From positions 434,001-498,000 of the forward strand of contig NZ_BILW01000001.1 in NCBI RefSeq assembly GCF_004000765.1: DNA of 64,000 nucleotides, in the 5' to 3' direction. The notes beneath the pieces were generated by a model. It was given only the letters and a program-made list of their open reading frames with translations, ran no database searches and had not been told where the DNA came from. The DNA is from Paenibacillus chondroitinus NBRC 15376. GTDB lineage: Bacteria > Bacillota > Bacilli > Paenibacillales > NBRC-103111. Numbering within the stretch: the first letter of the stretch is position 1; every line of letters starts with the position of its first letter. Positions 26,092-34,481 of the stretch are shown here, piece by piece. A program made the position numbers and the translations under genes.

Positions 26092-26221
26092 ATGCAAGGA
26101 TCCCTGGTGAATGTCGCCAATCACCAAAATGGGAGGAATAATGATCGTGCTTGGCGAATCGTATAAGTTACAATTTTCAAGTTTTAGATGAGGACGTTGT
26201 GATGGGTAAAGGGGTCAACGA

Positions 26222-27853
26222 ATGAATAAACTACTAGATGCAAGCATACTCCTACACATGCTGGACGATATTGAAGACTCGATTTACATCATGAAAGTGG
26301 ATGGCGCCGATTTGAAGTACTACTATGTGAATCGGGCTGCGACTCATTTTAGTGGGAGATCGATGGAAGACGTAGGGCTGACATTTTTTGATACTAATGC
26401 AAGTCATATGGCCAACTATTTACATAAGAAATATATGCGGGTGGTCAAAGAGCGGCGTACGGTTAAATATGAAGATGGTTTTGTGCTGCCCAACGGTATG
26501 TTAAGCGGGGAAAGCATTCTCACTCCTATTTTTGATGAAAATGATAATCTGACCTATATCTTCACCGTAACGCGTGACATCACGGAACGCAAAATCCATG
26601 AGAATTTGCTCTATGATTACGCCTATCATGATGAACTCAGCAGGTTGTACAACCGGAGATACTTGTTGGAACACGTGATGCATCCAGCTACCTTATATTT
26701 ACTTGACTTGGATGACTTCAAAAATATCAATGATATGTTCGGACATGATGTAGGGGATACCGTTCTGGTAGAGGTTGCGAATCGTCTCATTGAACAGTTC
26801 GGCACGGATTATACGCTGGTGCGTTTGGGCGGAGATGAGTTTATTGTTGTTGCCAATCAAGAATCCGAGCCTGCGGAGCAGACGGCGAATACCATCATTC
26901 AGCTCTTCCAGAAGCCGTTTAACGTAAATGATCGGCAAATGAAGTTAAGCGTAAGCATTGGCGTATCGCTGAGAGTCGAAGAGGAGACCATTCAGACCCT
27001 GCTTAAGCAAGCGGATATTGCTTTATATAAGGCGAAAGGCGCCGGCAGGAAAAGCTTTCATATTTACGAAGCCGCTTACAAATATGATCATGTCGAAAAT
27101 TTTATTCACGAGCTTGCACTCTCTCAGGCGATTGAAAAAGAGGAGCTGTATCTGCAATATCAGCTGATCTATCATCCGGCGAAGCAAGCGGTGATTGGAG
27201 CGGAGGCGCTTTTGCGGTGGCATTGCGGCAGCAGGGGGATCGTTCAACCCAATAGCTTCATCCCGGTTGCTGAGGAAACAGGATTAATTGTCGATATCGG
27301 GTACTGGGTTGTTCGGCAGGCGTGCAAGGATTGGCATCTTTTAAAAGAGATATATGGCGCTGAGTTTAAACTATCGGTCAACATTTCCAGAGTTCAGTTG
27401 AACGAAGTGGATTTCGTAGTACAGCTTTTGAACATCATAGGGGAAGAGGAAATAAGTCCTCATTCCATCGAACTTGAAATCACGGAAAGCACGACAGTGC
27501 ATTCCATGCAGGAGGTTCAGCAAACCCTCCATCAGCTGCGCGCGCATGGTTTTACCATTGCTTTGGACGACTTTGGAACCGGTTATTCGTCGCTGAGCAT
27601 GTTAACCTTGCTGCCGATTGATAAATTGAAAATTGACAGATCCTTTATTGCGGATGGGAATGCGCCGTTAATTGCTGCAATGTTGGCTATGGCGAAAGCG
27701 CTTAAGATGCAAGTGATCGCCGAAGGCATTGAAACGTATGAGCAGTACGTGATGCTGAAGGAAATGGCCTGCTGGGGAATCCAAGGCTATTATATCAATA
27801 AGCCGACTGATCTTGATTTGCTTCCGAAGCATGTGGAGTTGGGGGCGGGATAG
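26222..27853 (+). CDS. PAS-GGDEF-EAL cyclic di-GMP signalling protein
   Basis: This 543-aa protein has an N-terminal PAS domain (about 10-120, ending FTVTRDITERK). A GGDEF diguanylate cyclase domain follows (about 130-285), with an intact RLGGDEF at 201-207. A C-terminal EAL phosphodiesterase domain (about 300-540) has EALLR at 328, ELEITES, DDFGTGYSSL and KIDRSFI. No membrane segment is present, so the PAS domain must sense an internal signal. Both catalytic signatures look intact; whether it makes or degrades c-di-GMP is not decidable. It appears monocistronic. Confidence 0.94.
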   Translation: MNKLLDASILLHMLDDIEDSIYIMKVDGADLKYYYVNRAATHFSGRSMEDVGLTFFDTNASHMANYLHKKYMRVVKERRTVKYEDGFVLPNGMLSGESILTPIFDENDNLTYIFTVTRDITERKIHENLLYDYAYHDELSRLYNRRYLLEHVMHPATLYLLDLDDFKNINDMFGHDVGDTVLVEVANRLIEQFGTDYTLVRLGGDEFIVVANQESEPAEQTANTIIQLFQKPFNVNDRQMKLSVSIGVSLRVEEETIQTLLKQADIALYKAKGAGRKSFHIYEAAYKYDHVENFIHELALSQAIEKEELYLQYQLIYHPAKQAVIGAEALLRWHCGSRGIVQPNSFIPVAEETGLIVDIGYWVVRQACKDWHLLKEIYGAEFKLSVNISRVQLNEVDFVVQLLNIIGEEEISPHSIELEITESTTVHSMQEVQQTLHQLRAHGFTIALDDFGTGYSSLSMLTLLPIDKLKIDRSFIADGNAPLIAAMLAMAKALKMQVIAEGIETYEQYVMLKEMACWGIQGYYINKPTDLDLLPKHVELGAG

Positions 27854-27868
27854 CGGTGTTCAAAAGGA

Positions 27869-27898
27869 CCTTCCAAGGTTAAGTGTGACCTTGGAGGG
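27869..27898 (+). other. Hairpin after the GGDEF-EAL gene
   Basis: A stem of about 11 bp (CCTTCCAAGGT with ACCTTGGAGGG, loop TAAGTGTG) 16 nt after the stop. It lacks a proper T-tract, so it is a weak terminator or an RNA-stabilising hairpin. Confidence 0.5.
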
Positions 27899-27934
27899 GC
27901 TTAGCTCAAATCCTCTCTACAAAGTAGCAAATTG

Positions 27935-27952
27935 CGTCATCTCAGTCCGTTA
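27935..27952. repeat. Remnant of a TAACGGAC-type repeat unit
   Basis: The 15-nt string GTCATCTCAGTCCGT here is identical to the last unit of the element at 318-500. No other units are seen nearby, so this is an isolated remnant. Confidence 0.45.
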
Positions 27953-28109
27953 GCCGACTGCAACAACATATGCTCGCAAGCTTAAGAGGGACTAGACAGG
28001 AAGCAAAGAACACCACCGCCACCAATAAAAGCCAACTAGTTAAAGTGCCACGAATCCCACCCATAGCACCTCGTCCGTCACCGCTCCCCAAGTAGCTACT
28101 GCTGAGGTG

Positions 28110-28300
28110 AAATCCGGCGAGGGAAGTTCGCTTGTGTACCAACGACCATGAATCTGACAGGCGTGAACGATTTAGGCGCGGATGAATATGCCATAAGTTC
28201 GGTAACGAACGTACCGCTTTCAACTTCGAAGGTAGGACACCTTGCACCATAGCATGTCTCATTACGTGCAGGAAACTTAGTTACCTCAAGGTAAGTCATT
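28110..28300 (+). other. Possible structured RNA or intron remnant
   Basis: In this gene-free stretch (27899-28370) four short perfect hairpins follow one another on the plus strand: GCGA/TCGC (28117-28131), GTTCG-GTAA-CGAAC (28197-28210, a GNRA tetraloop), AAGGT/ACCTT (28229-28243) and TTACC/GGTAA (28281-28294). GNRA loops point to a folded RNA; a degraded group II intron domain is one possibility. Open frames on the minus strand here lack ribosome sites and were not called. The rest of the gap shows nothing recognisable. Confidence 0.3.
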
Positions 28301-28370
28301 TTCTAACATCTGGCTATCAGTTATACTCTTGAAGGTAGGGCATGTACTGATGACAAAGGAGGCTTATCAA

Positions 28371-28793
28371 GTGGGGACGAATGAGAAAATAGGCGGCGGT
28401 GGCTTTCACCACCTTGCGTTAAGAGCGAATGATTTTGAAGCGACGGTGAAGTTTTATACCGAGGGCTTAGGTTTTACGGAAAAGACAAGCTGGGGCGAAG
28501 GGGATAAAAGAATCACGTTGCTGGACTCCGGGGACGGCAACTATATGGAAGTTTTTGCTGGCGGATCAGGCGAAGTGAAACCGGAAGGTTCCTACTTCCA
28601 CGTTGCTTTCCGCAGCAATGATGTAGACAAAGCGGTTGCCGCAGCGGTGGCTGCTGGCGCGGTTGTGACGGTGGAGCCGAAAGATGTTGTCTTAGGCAGC
28701 AATCCTTCGACACCGGTTAGAATCGCCTTTGTCAAAGGCTTGAACGGCGAAATCCTTGAGTTTTTCCAAAGCACGGGAGAAAACCCGTTGTAA
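28371..28793 (+). CDS. VOC/glyoxalase-family protein
   Basis: This 140-aa single-domain vicinal oxygen chelate protein has two beta-alpha-beta-beta-beta repeats. Visible marks are FHHLALRANDFEATVKFYTEGLGF and the second-half YFHVAFRSNDVDKAV. Candidate metal ligands are the first His in GFHHLAL, a Glu in MEVFAGG, the His in FHVAF and the Glu in GEILEFF. It may be a glyoxalase, dioxygenase or resistance protein; the sequence does not decide. The GTG start is 8 nt after AAAGGAGG; longer in-frame starts have no such site. A terminator follows. Confidence 0.85.
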   Translation: MGTNEKIGGGGFHHLALRANDFEATVKFYTEGLGFTEKTSWGEGDKRITLLDSGDGNYMEVFAGGSGEVKPEGSYFHVAFRSNDVDKAVAAAVAAGAVVTVEPKDVVLGSNPSTPVRIAFVKGLNGEILEFFQSTGENPL

Positions 28794-28799
28794 TTTAGT

Positions 28800-28840
28800 A
28801 AGCTCTCCTTTCAGTTCAACTGGATTGGAGGGCTTTTTTT
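28800..28840 (+). terminator. Terminator after the VOC gene
   Basis: An interrupted stem (AGC-CTCC, CAGT, loop TCA, ACTG, GGAG-GCT) followed by seven T residues. Confidence 0.8.
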
Positions 28841-28899
28841 GTATTAAAGAGGGGGTGTGATACAATTTTGACGATAGACGAGTCATTTGGAGGGAAACG

Positions 28900-29868
28900 A
28901 TGAAAGCATTAATATTTGAACAATTTGGCGGACCGGAAGTGCTTCGGTATGCAGAGATTCCTGACCCTGGCCTGGCGTTAGGACATATCATAGTTAGGAC
29001 CAAGGCAATTGGACTCAATTTTGCTGATGTTTATCGTAGACGGGGAAACTACCATTTGGCGGGAAAACCACCTTTTATACTAGGATATGAGGGAGCTGGG
29101 GTCGTTGAACAAGTTTCACCGGATGTGACGCATATTCAGGTTGGCGACCGTATCGCCTTTTGTGATGTACCTTTTGCGAACAGCGAATTGGTCGCTGTGC
29201 CTGTTGACCGGGCAATACCGGTGCCATCCGATATTACTTTCGAACAAGCCGGAGGCCTCCTTCTTCAAGGCATGACGGCGCATTACTTAGTCAATGATAG
29301 CTATGCCGTTCAGGCAGGCGACGATGTCGTCGTTCATGCCGCGGCAGGAGGCGTGGGGCAATTATTGATTCAACTCGCCAAGAGCAAAGGGGCAAGGGTC
29401 ATCGGCTTGACTTCGTCGGAAGCCAAACAGGCGGCCGCGCTGCAAGCTGGCGCAGATGTTGTATTCGGTTACGACACGGAGTGGGCGAAGGAAGTGATCC
29501 GCTTTACAGAGGGGAAACAAGGCGCTAACGTTGTTTATGATTCCGTTGGGTCCACGTTAATGGAAAGCTTTGCGGCAGTTAGAACGAAGGGGACAGTCGT
29601 GTTCTATGGCATGGCGGGAGGAGATCCGCCGCATGTAGATCCAAGAATGCTCATGGATTCTTCGAAGACGTTAACCGGCGGCGATTTGTGGAACCATGTG
29701 ACCACATTGGCCAATCGGATCGAGCGTGCAGAGGCGCTGTTTCAAGCGCTGCGCGAGGGCATCATTCAGATGGGCGGCCTGACGAGCTTTCCTTTGAAGG
29801 ATGGCGCTGAAGCGCATCGCCTCATTGAAAGCAGGCAGAGCACCGGGAAAATTTTGCTTCTCCCATAA
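28900..29868 (+). CDS. Quinone oxidoreductase-like MDR family dehydrogenase
   Basis: A 322-aa medium-chain reductase of the zeta-crystallin/QOR type. It has an N-terminal GroES-like fold (EVLRYAEIPDPG; GLNFADVYRRRGNY; LGYEGAGVVEQV) and a Rossmann domain with VVVHAAAGGVGQLLIQLAK near 150, which binds NADPH. The usual zinc-ligand Cys/His are missing, as expected for QORs. It probably reduces quinones or alpha,beta-unsaturated carbonyls. ATG follows TGGAGGG. It stands alone, with a hairpin and a repeat element downstream. Confidence 0.92.
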   Translation: MKALIFEQFGGPEVLRYAEIPDPGLALGHIIVRTKAIGLNFADVYRRRGNYHLAGKPPFILGYEGAGVVEQVSPDVTHIQVGDRIAFCDVPFANSELVAVPVDRAIPVPSDITFEQAGGLLLQGMTAHYLVNDSYAVQAGDDVVVHAAAGGVGQLLIQLAKSKGARVIGLTSSEAKQAAALQAGADVVFGYDTEWAKEVIRFTEGKQGANVVYDSVGSTLMESFAAVRTKGTVVFYGMAGGDPPHVDPRMLMDSSKTLTGGDLWNHVTTLANRIERAEALFQALREGIIQMGGLTSFPLKDGAEAHRLIESRQSTGKILLLP

Positions 29869-29870
29869 CC

Positions 29871-29925
29871 AATAGGCCATTTCATCACGAAGAAGTACAT
29901 AGACTTCTTGATGAATTGGCCTATT
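29871..29925. other. Long hairpin after the quinone oxidoreductase gene
   Basis: AATAGGCCA...TTCATC...AGAAGT pairs with ACTTCTTGATGAA and TGGCCTATT over about 23 bp with small bulges. There is no T-tract. The outer arms match those of the terminator at 8780, and both hairpins precede a GGAACT-type element by about 35 nt. Confidence 0.6.
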
Positions 29926-29959
29926 CGATTAGACTTCTACAGCAATGCGAGACTTTAGA

Positions 29960-30137
29960 GGAACTGTAGGGATATATTCAGCCCAAATGAGACATTCCAG
30001 TGGGCTAGTGGTAACTACAGGGTCTTATTTCTCCTTGTAAGCTGACATGAAAGATGATACTGGCGAAATAGAGGACCGTAGTTCCCTACGACGAGCAAAA
30101 TCAACATTTTAAAATGAAATAGAGTACCCGTAGTTCC
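29960..30137. repeat. Four-unit nested inverted repeat, GGAACT type (178 bp)
   Basis: Forward units start at 29960 and 30010; reverse units end at 30085 and 30137. The second forward unit (GGTAACTACAGGGTC) has one extra base. The spacer after unit 1 forms AGCCC/GGGCT and the spacer after unit 3 forms AAAAT-CAAC-ATTTT; both differ in sequence from the other copies but keep pairing. It lies between convergent genes and ends 2 nt before the stop of the DeoR gene. Confidence 0.8.
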
Positions 30138-30139
30138 GC

Positions 30140-30910
30140 CTATTCTTGAAATGACCCTCTGCGAACCTCAAGACCTTGCTCGGAATACCTCGCAATTAAC
30201 TGATCGTCGGCCTCGGCATCAGTAATCAATAGATCAATTTCCTTCAGCGAAGCAAATGAAATCAGCGCAGTCTGATCAAATTTCGTATGATCGGTAAGTA
30301 AAATCTTCTTCTTCGAAGCTTTGATCATGCGCTTCTTCAGCTCCGCCTCATCCCTGTGAAACACGGAGATGCCGCGTTCCAAGTCGATGCCCGTGCATCC
30401 AAGGAAAGCAATATCCACATTAAGCTCATCAACCATTTGGATGGCGCTTGGCCCGATAATCGTATAAGTGCCTTTGCGGCGGTAACCGCCTAATATGCAC
30501 AGCTCGATATGAGGGCTTTCCGCCAACGTAGCGGCGATTTTCGTATCGTTCGTAATCACGGTTAGCGCGCGGTGTTGGATGAGCTTCGCAAGCTCCAGCG
30601 TCGTCGAGCCTCCATCGAGCAGGATGATCTGGCCGTCCTCAATCCACTGATAAGCCTCTGCGGCGATCTGTTCTTTCTCCGCTTGCTGTCGTACTCTTCG
30701 TTTATGAATCGGCAGCATCGAATTCGAGCTTTCGACGAGAACAGCCCCTCCGTGTACTCTTTTCAAAATACCGGAAGCTTCTAATTTTTCTAAGTCCTCG
30801 CGAATCGTTTTCTCGGTTACCTGATAGGCTTTGCTCAGCTCAGAAACCTTGATTGAACCTGCCTGATTCAGCAGCTCGATGATTTTGGAATGTCTAACCT
30901 CGGATAACAT
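30140..30910 (-). CDS. DeoR-family transcriptional regulator
   Basis: This 256-aa repressor has an N-terminal helix-turn-helix (about 5-55: RHSKIIELLNQAGSIKVSEL; TEKTIREDLEKLEASGILKRVHGGAV) and a C-terminal sugar-phosphate sensing domain (about 75-235) with ILLDGGSTTLELAKLI and the later DHTKFD motif. DeoR proteins respond to phosphorylated sugars. The ATG at 30910 is chosen, with GGCGGGGG upstream; seven extra in-frame codons are possible. It is divergent from the MFS gene at 31115, its most likely target. Confidence 0.92.
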   Translation of the reverse strand: MLSEVRHSKIIELLNQAGSIKVSELSKAYQVTEKTIREDLEKLEASGILKRVHGGAVLVESSNSMLPIHKRRVRQQAEKEQIAAEAYQWIEDGQIILLDGGSTTLELAKLIQHRALTVITNDTKIAATLAESPHIELCILGGYRRKGTYTIIGPSAIQMVDELNVDIAFLGCTGIDLERGISVFHRDEAELKKRMIKASKKKILLTDHTKFDQTALISFASLKEIDLLITDAEADDQLIARYSEQGLEVRRGSFQE

Positions 30911-31114
30911 CGTTCCCCCGCCTTCTATCATTTTCCCTGAAAAATTATAACGTGCATTTGTGTTTGTTCTTGTTTGTTTGATTGGTCATTTGAGTATATC
31001 AAAATTGGCAGCAATAATATACCCAAGCTCACACAAAGAAAGCCCATAGGCAATCCTCTTCGAATCAGGTATCTTGTTGAGATTGACACATCGCAGACGG
31101 AAACGAGGTATTTC

Positions 31115-32329
31115 ATGATGAGGCATCTTTGGAAAAAGCTTACGGACATTAAATTGCCCTTCTGGGTCATGTTTATGAATACATTCAGCATGGCGGTTGG
31201 CTTTTATATGATGATTCCGCTGCTAGCTTCCTACTTGCTGCACGATTTGCTGCTGAGTGTGACGATTGTGGGCGTCATTTCGGCTATACGTAGTCTCAGT
31301 CAACAGGGGCTTTCTGCCTTTTGCGGCACATTGGCTGATCGGCTTGGCTATAAGCGGACGATTGTGGTCGGATTGTTGATTCGGACTTTTGGTTTCGGGA
31401 TGTTCGGCTTTGTTGATCATGTGCCTGGCTTGATTATTGCCTGTTTCTTCTCCGGGTTGGGCGCGGCGTTGTTTCAACCGGCCAGCTATGCATATTATGC
31501 AGCGCTATCGACACCTCAAAATCGGATCACCGTTTATGCGATTCGTGAAATGCTGAGCAATTTGGGGTTTGTCGTGGGACCCGTTTTGGGCGCGCTTTTA
31601 ATGGGGTTTCATTTTAAATATGTGAGTTTGACGGCGACGCTGATTTTTGTCTTTTCCTTTTTCTTAAGTCTTCTTTTATTGCCTCGAATTAAAAATGAAC
31701 AGAAACCGCAGGACGCTCGCATGCTGCCGCAGATGAAAAAAGTGCTCCAAAACCGTGCTTTCCGCCGCTTTATGGTGTTCACCATGATATCGTGGTCGCT
31801 TGTCGCGCAGCTCTATATGGCCGTTCCGTTCCGCATGAATCAAATTGCGCCGGAAGCAAATATCGGCCTGATTTATTCTTGCGGAGCCGTCGTTATGGTG
31901 CTGCTTCAGGTTCCGTTTGCCAAGCTGGGCCAATCGAAAATGCAGCCTTTCGGCGTGCTGTCACTCGCCACATTGCTGCTTGCTGCAGGACTTTTCACCA
32001 TTGGGATGACGGGGTCCATGATCGGGATTTATGCTGGAGTTATTGCGTTTATGATTGGCCAAGTTTTTTTACAGCCGATGATGAATACGATGGTGTCTGA
32101 GTTTGCAGGGAGCGGGAGTATAGCCAGCTATTTTGGTTTTAATAGTTTTGCGCTGTCCATCGGAGCTATGCTCGGTAATGTGGGAGGCGGCTATCTGTAC
32201 GATTTGGGGACGGTGCTTGGCTGGCGTGCACTTCCTTGGATTTGTTTCCTGCTGTTTGGTCTTATGAATATTTTCTTTATGCTAAAAGAGCAAGGTCGCC
32301 GGACAGACTCGAAAACGGTGTCGGTGTAA
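31115..32329 (+). CDS. MFS transporter, DHA1 type
   Basis: A 404-aa membrane protein with 12 predicted segments. The 2-3 loop has the MFS motif A form GTLADRLGYKRTIV, and segment 5 has the motif-C-like LGFVVGPVLGALLMG. These mark a proton-driven exporter of the drug:H+ antiporter group, though sugar export is also possible because a DeoR regulator is divergent. ATG at 31115 has GAGG 6 nt upstream; an upstream in-frame extension of 47 codons is hydrophilic and lacks a ribosome site. A strong terminator follows. Confidence 0.88.
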   Translation: MMRHLWKKLTDIKLPFWVMFMNTFSMAVGFYMMIPLLASYLLHDLLLSVTIVGVISAIRSLSQQGLSAFCGTLADRLGYKRTIVVGLLIRTFGFGMFGFVDHVPGLIIACFFSGLGAALFQPASYAYYAALSTPQNRITVYAIREMLSNLGFVVGPVLGALLMGFHFKYVSLTATLIFVFSFFLSLLLLPRIKNEQKPQDARMLPQMKKVLQNRAFRRFMVFTMISWSLVAQLYMAVPFRMNQIAPEANIGLIYSCGAVVMVLLQVPFAKLGQSKMQPFGVLSLATLLLAAGLFTIGMTGSMIGIYAGVIAFMIGQVFLQPMMNTMVSEFAGSGSIASYFGFNSFALSIGAMLGNVGGGYLYDLGTVLGWRALPWICFLLFGLMNIFFMLKEQGRRTDSKTVSV

Positions 32330-32340
32330 GTCGAGAAATG

Positions 32341-32379
32341 GACCTGGCGCAGCATTCATATGCTGCCGGGTCTTTTTTT
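32341..32379 (+). terminator. Terminator after the MFS gene
   Basis: A stem (GACC-GGC-GCAGCA, loop TTCATA, TGCTGC-GGGTC) with a run of seven T residues. Confidence 0.9.
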
Positions 32380-32485
32380 GATTTTGAACAAATAGTCCAT
32401 GCTCTTGCTCATCCTATACATTCAACCTGGGCGAAAACCATGGTATCCTGAGTTTATAAGACAACCAAGGAGGCAAGAAATTGCT

Positions 32486-33550
32486 ATGAGTATGAACAAG
32501 TTGAATATTGGTGTAATTGGAGCAGGTTCGATTTCCGAAATGCATTTCGAGTCCTACGCGAAACAAGCTAACGCTAATTTATACGCGGTGTGTGATCTTA
32601 ATCGTCAAAGAGCTGAAGATAAAGCAGCCAAATATAACATAGAGCATATCTACACGGACTATCATGAATTGCTCGCTAATCCAGAGATCGATGCCGTAAG
32701 TATTTGTACATGGAATAATACGCATGCTGAGATCAGTATTGCAGCTTTGCGCGCAGGCAAACACGTTTTAGTTGAGAAGCCGCTCTGTAAAACCGTTGAG
32801 GAAGCGCTCCGCATTCAAGATGCTGTACGTGAATCGGGGAAAACACTGCAAGTAGGTTTTGTCCGCCGGTATGATGCCAATGCTCAATTGGTCAAATCGT
32901 TCATTGATCACGATAATTTGGGTGAAATCTATTATGCAAAAGCTTCTTGTATTCGCCGTTTAGGCAACCCAGGCGGTTGGTTCGCGGATTCGGAACGTTC
33001 TGGCGGCGGTCCTTTGATTGATATCGGCGTGCATGTCATCGACTTATGCTGGTATATGATGGGCAGACCGAAGCCGGTTTCCGTCAGCGGGAATACGTAT
33101 AATAAGCTTGGGAACCGTGCGAATGTTCGCAATCTTTCCTTTTACAAAGCGGCTGATTATGATGTAGCCCACAATACAGTTGAAGACATGGCGAATGCCT
33201 TGATTCGTTTTGAAAATGGAGCATCGTTGCTGGTTGATGTTAGCTTTACGCTGCACGCCAAAAAGGATGAGATCGCCGTTAAGCTTTATGGGGACAAGGG
33301 TGGCGTGGAAATTGAGCCTGAGCTTGTTTTTATCACGGAAATGCACGATACGATCCTGAATGTATCCCCACAAACAGATGCGAAATCGATCAATGTACCG
33401 CAGGCTTTCCAAAATGAAATTAATCACTTTATCGAGAGCTGCCAAACGGGCAGTACCCCGATTAGTCCTGTTGAAGACGGCGTTAACATGATGAAAATGT
33501 TGTGCGGTATTTATGAATCGGCTGCGAAAGGCCAAGAAATCAAATTATAG
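32486..33550 (+). CDS. Gfo/Idh/MocA-family dehydrogenase
   Basis: This 354-aa NAD(P)-dependent oxidoreductase acts on sugars or inositols. The Rossmann motif GVIGAGSISEMH is at residues 8-19. The catalytic Lys is in VEKPLC (about 95), and the GGPLIDIGVHVIDLCWYMMG segment (about 172) carries the Asp and His of the active site. The closest known roles are inositol dehydrogenases and IolX-like enzymes. ATG at 32486 lies 12 nt after AAGGAGG. It heads an operon with two TIM-barrel sugar isomerase genes (gaps of 30 and 40 nt). Confidence 0.92.
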   Translation: MSMNKLNIGVIGAGSISEMHFESYAKQANANLYAVCDLNRQRAEDKAAKYNIEHIYTDYHELLANPEIDAVSICTWNNTHAEISIAALRAGKHVLVEKPLCKTVEEALRIQDAVRESGKTLQVGFVRRYDANAQLVKSFIDHDNLGEIYYAKASCIRRLGNPGGWFADSERSGGGPLIDIGVHVIDLCWYMMGRPKPVSVSGNTYNKLGNRANVRNLSFYKAADYDVAHNTVEDMANALIRFENGASLLVDVSFTLHAKKDEIAVKLYGDKGGVEIEPELVFITEMHDTILNVSPQTDAKSINVPQAFQNEINHFIESCQTGSTPISPVEDGVNMMKMLCGIYESAAKGQEIKL

Positions 33551-33580
33551 TCCGATAGAAACTAGCATGGAGGTACTTAC

Positions 33581-34441
33581 ATGAAATTGGGCGTTAGTAC
33601 GTATAGTTTATTTCAAGCGCTGAAGTCCGGTGAAATGGACATCATGGCGGTCATCGATTGGATTGCGGATCAAGGCGGAGAGCACGTTGAAATCGTGCCT
33701 CTGGGTTATGATTTGCCTGGTAACTTCGAGCTGGCGGATCGCATTCGCGAAAAGGCGGCATCACGTGGGATCGAAATTTCCAATTACGCGATTGGCGCTA
33801 ATTTTCTAACGGATTCCGAAGAAGCTTATCAGCAGGAAATTGAGCGGGTAAAAGGTGAAGTGGATCTCGCGGCGAGACTCGGCGTGAAAAAGATGCGGCA
33901 CGATGTCGCGCAAAGCGCGGACCGTTCGATTGCCAATTTCAATAAACAGCTGGATCGTATGGCGGAAGCCTGCCGTCAGATTGCTGACTATGCCCTGACT
34001 TATGGCATTACGACAAGTGTTGAAAATCATGGTTATTTTGTGCAGCACAGTGACCGGGTTCAAGCGTTAATCCAAGCGGTTGACCGTCCGAATTTCCGGA
34101 CGACACTGGATGTGGGTAATTTCATGTGTGCGGACGAGAACTCGGTAGCAGCTGTTAAAAATAACATTTCCTATGCCTCAATGGTCCATATCAAGGATTT
34201 TTATCTGCGTCCTTCTCATCAAAATCCAGGTCAAGGCTGGTTCCAAACCTTGCAGGGGAACTACTTGCGCGGCGCTATTGTGGGACACGGAGATATCGAT
34301 ATGAGAGCAGTGCTGCGCGTGATCAAGGACTCTGGTTACGACGGTTACATTTCCTTGGAGTTTGAAGGGATGGAAGAGTGCAGAACGGGTACGTTGATCG
34401 GGTTGCAAAATATTAAAAGACTATGGGAAGATATAGAATAG
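33581..34441 (+). CDS. Sugar phosphate isomerase/epimerase (TIM barrel) 1
   Basis: A 286-aa protein of the xylose-isomerase-like TIM barrel family (AP endonuclease 2 fold). It begins MKLGVSTYSLFQALKSGE. Likely metal ligands lie in TSVENHGYF (Glu), TLDVGNF (Asp), SMVHIKDFYL (His) and ISLEFEGMEE (Glu), in the order expected. Members isomerise or epimerise ketoses or dehydrate inositol derivatives. ATG follows GGAGG. It is the second gene of the operon; the exact substrate is unknown. Confidence 0.88.
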   Translation: MKLGVSTYSLFQALKSGEMDIMAVIDWIADQGGEHVEIVPLGYDLPGNFELADRIREKAASRGIEISNYAIGANFLTDSEEAYQQEIERVKGEVDLAARLGVKKMRHDVAQSADRSIANFNKQLDRMAEACRQIADYALTYGITTSVENHGYFVQHSDRVQALIQAVDRPNFRTTLDVGNFMCADENSVAAVKNNISYASMVHIKDFYLRPSHQNPGQGWFQTLQGNYLRGAIVGHGDIDMRAVLRVIKDSGYDGYISLEFEGMEECRTGTLIGLQNIKRLWEDIE

Positions 34442-34481
34442 GCAGTCATTCATAGCTTTCTGAAAGGTGTTGACAATTCGA

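Noticed and set aside
27942-28299. Two overlapping minus-strand frames of 67 and 106 codons
   Set aside because: No ribosome sites, no recognisable domains, and the region contains strong RNA-like hairpins; kept only as a possible structured RNA.
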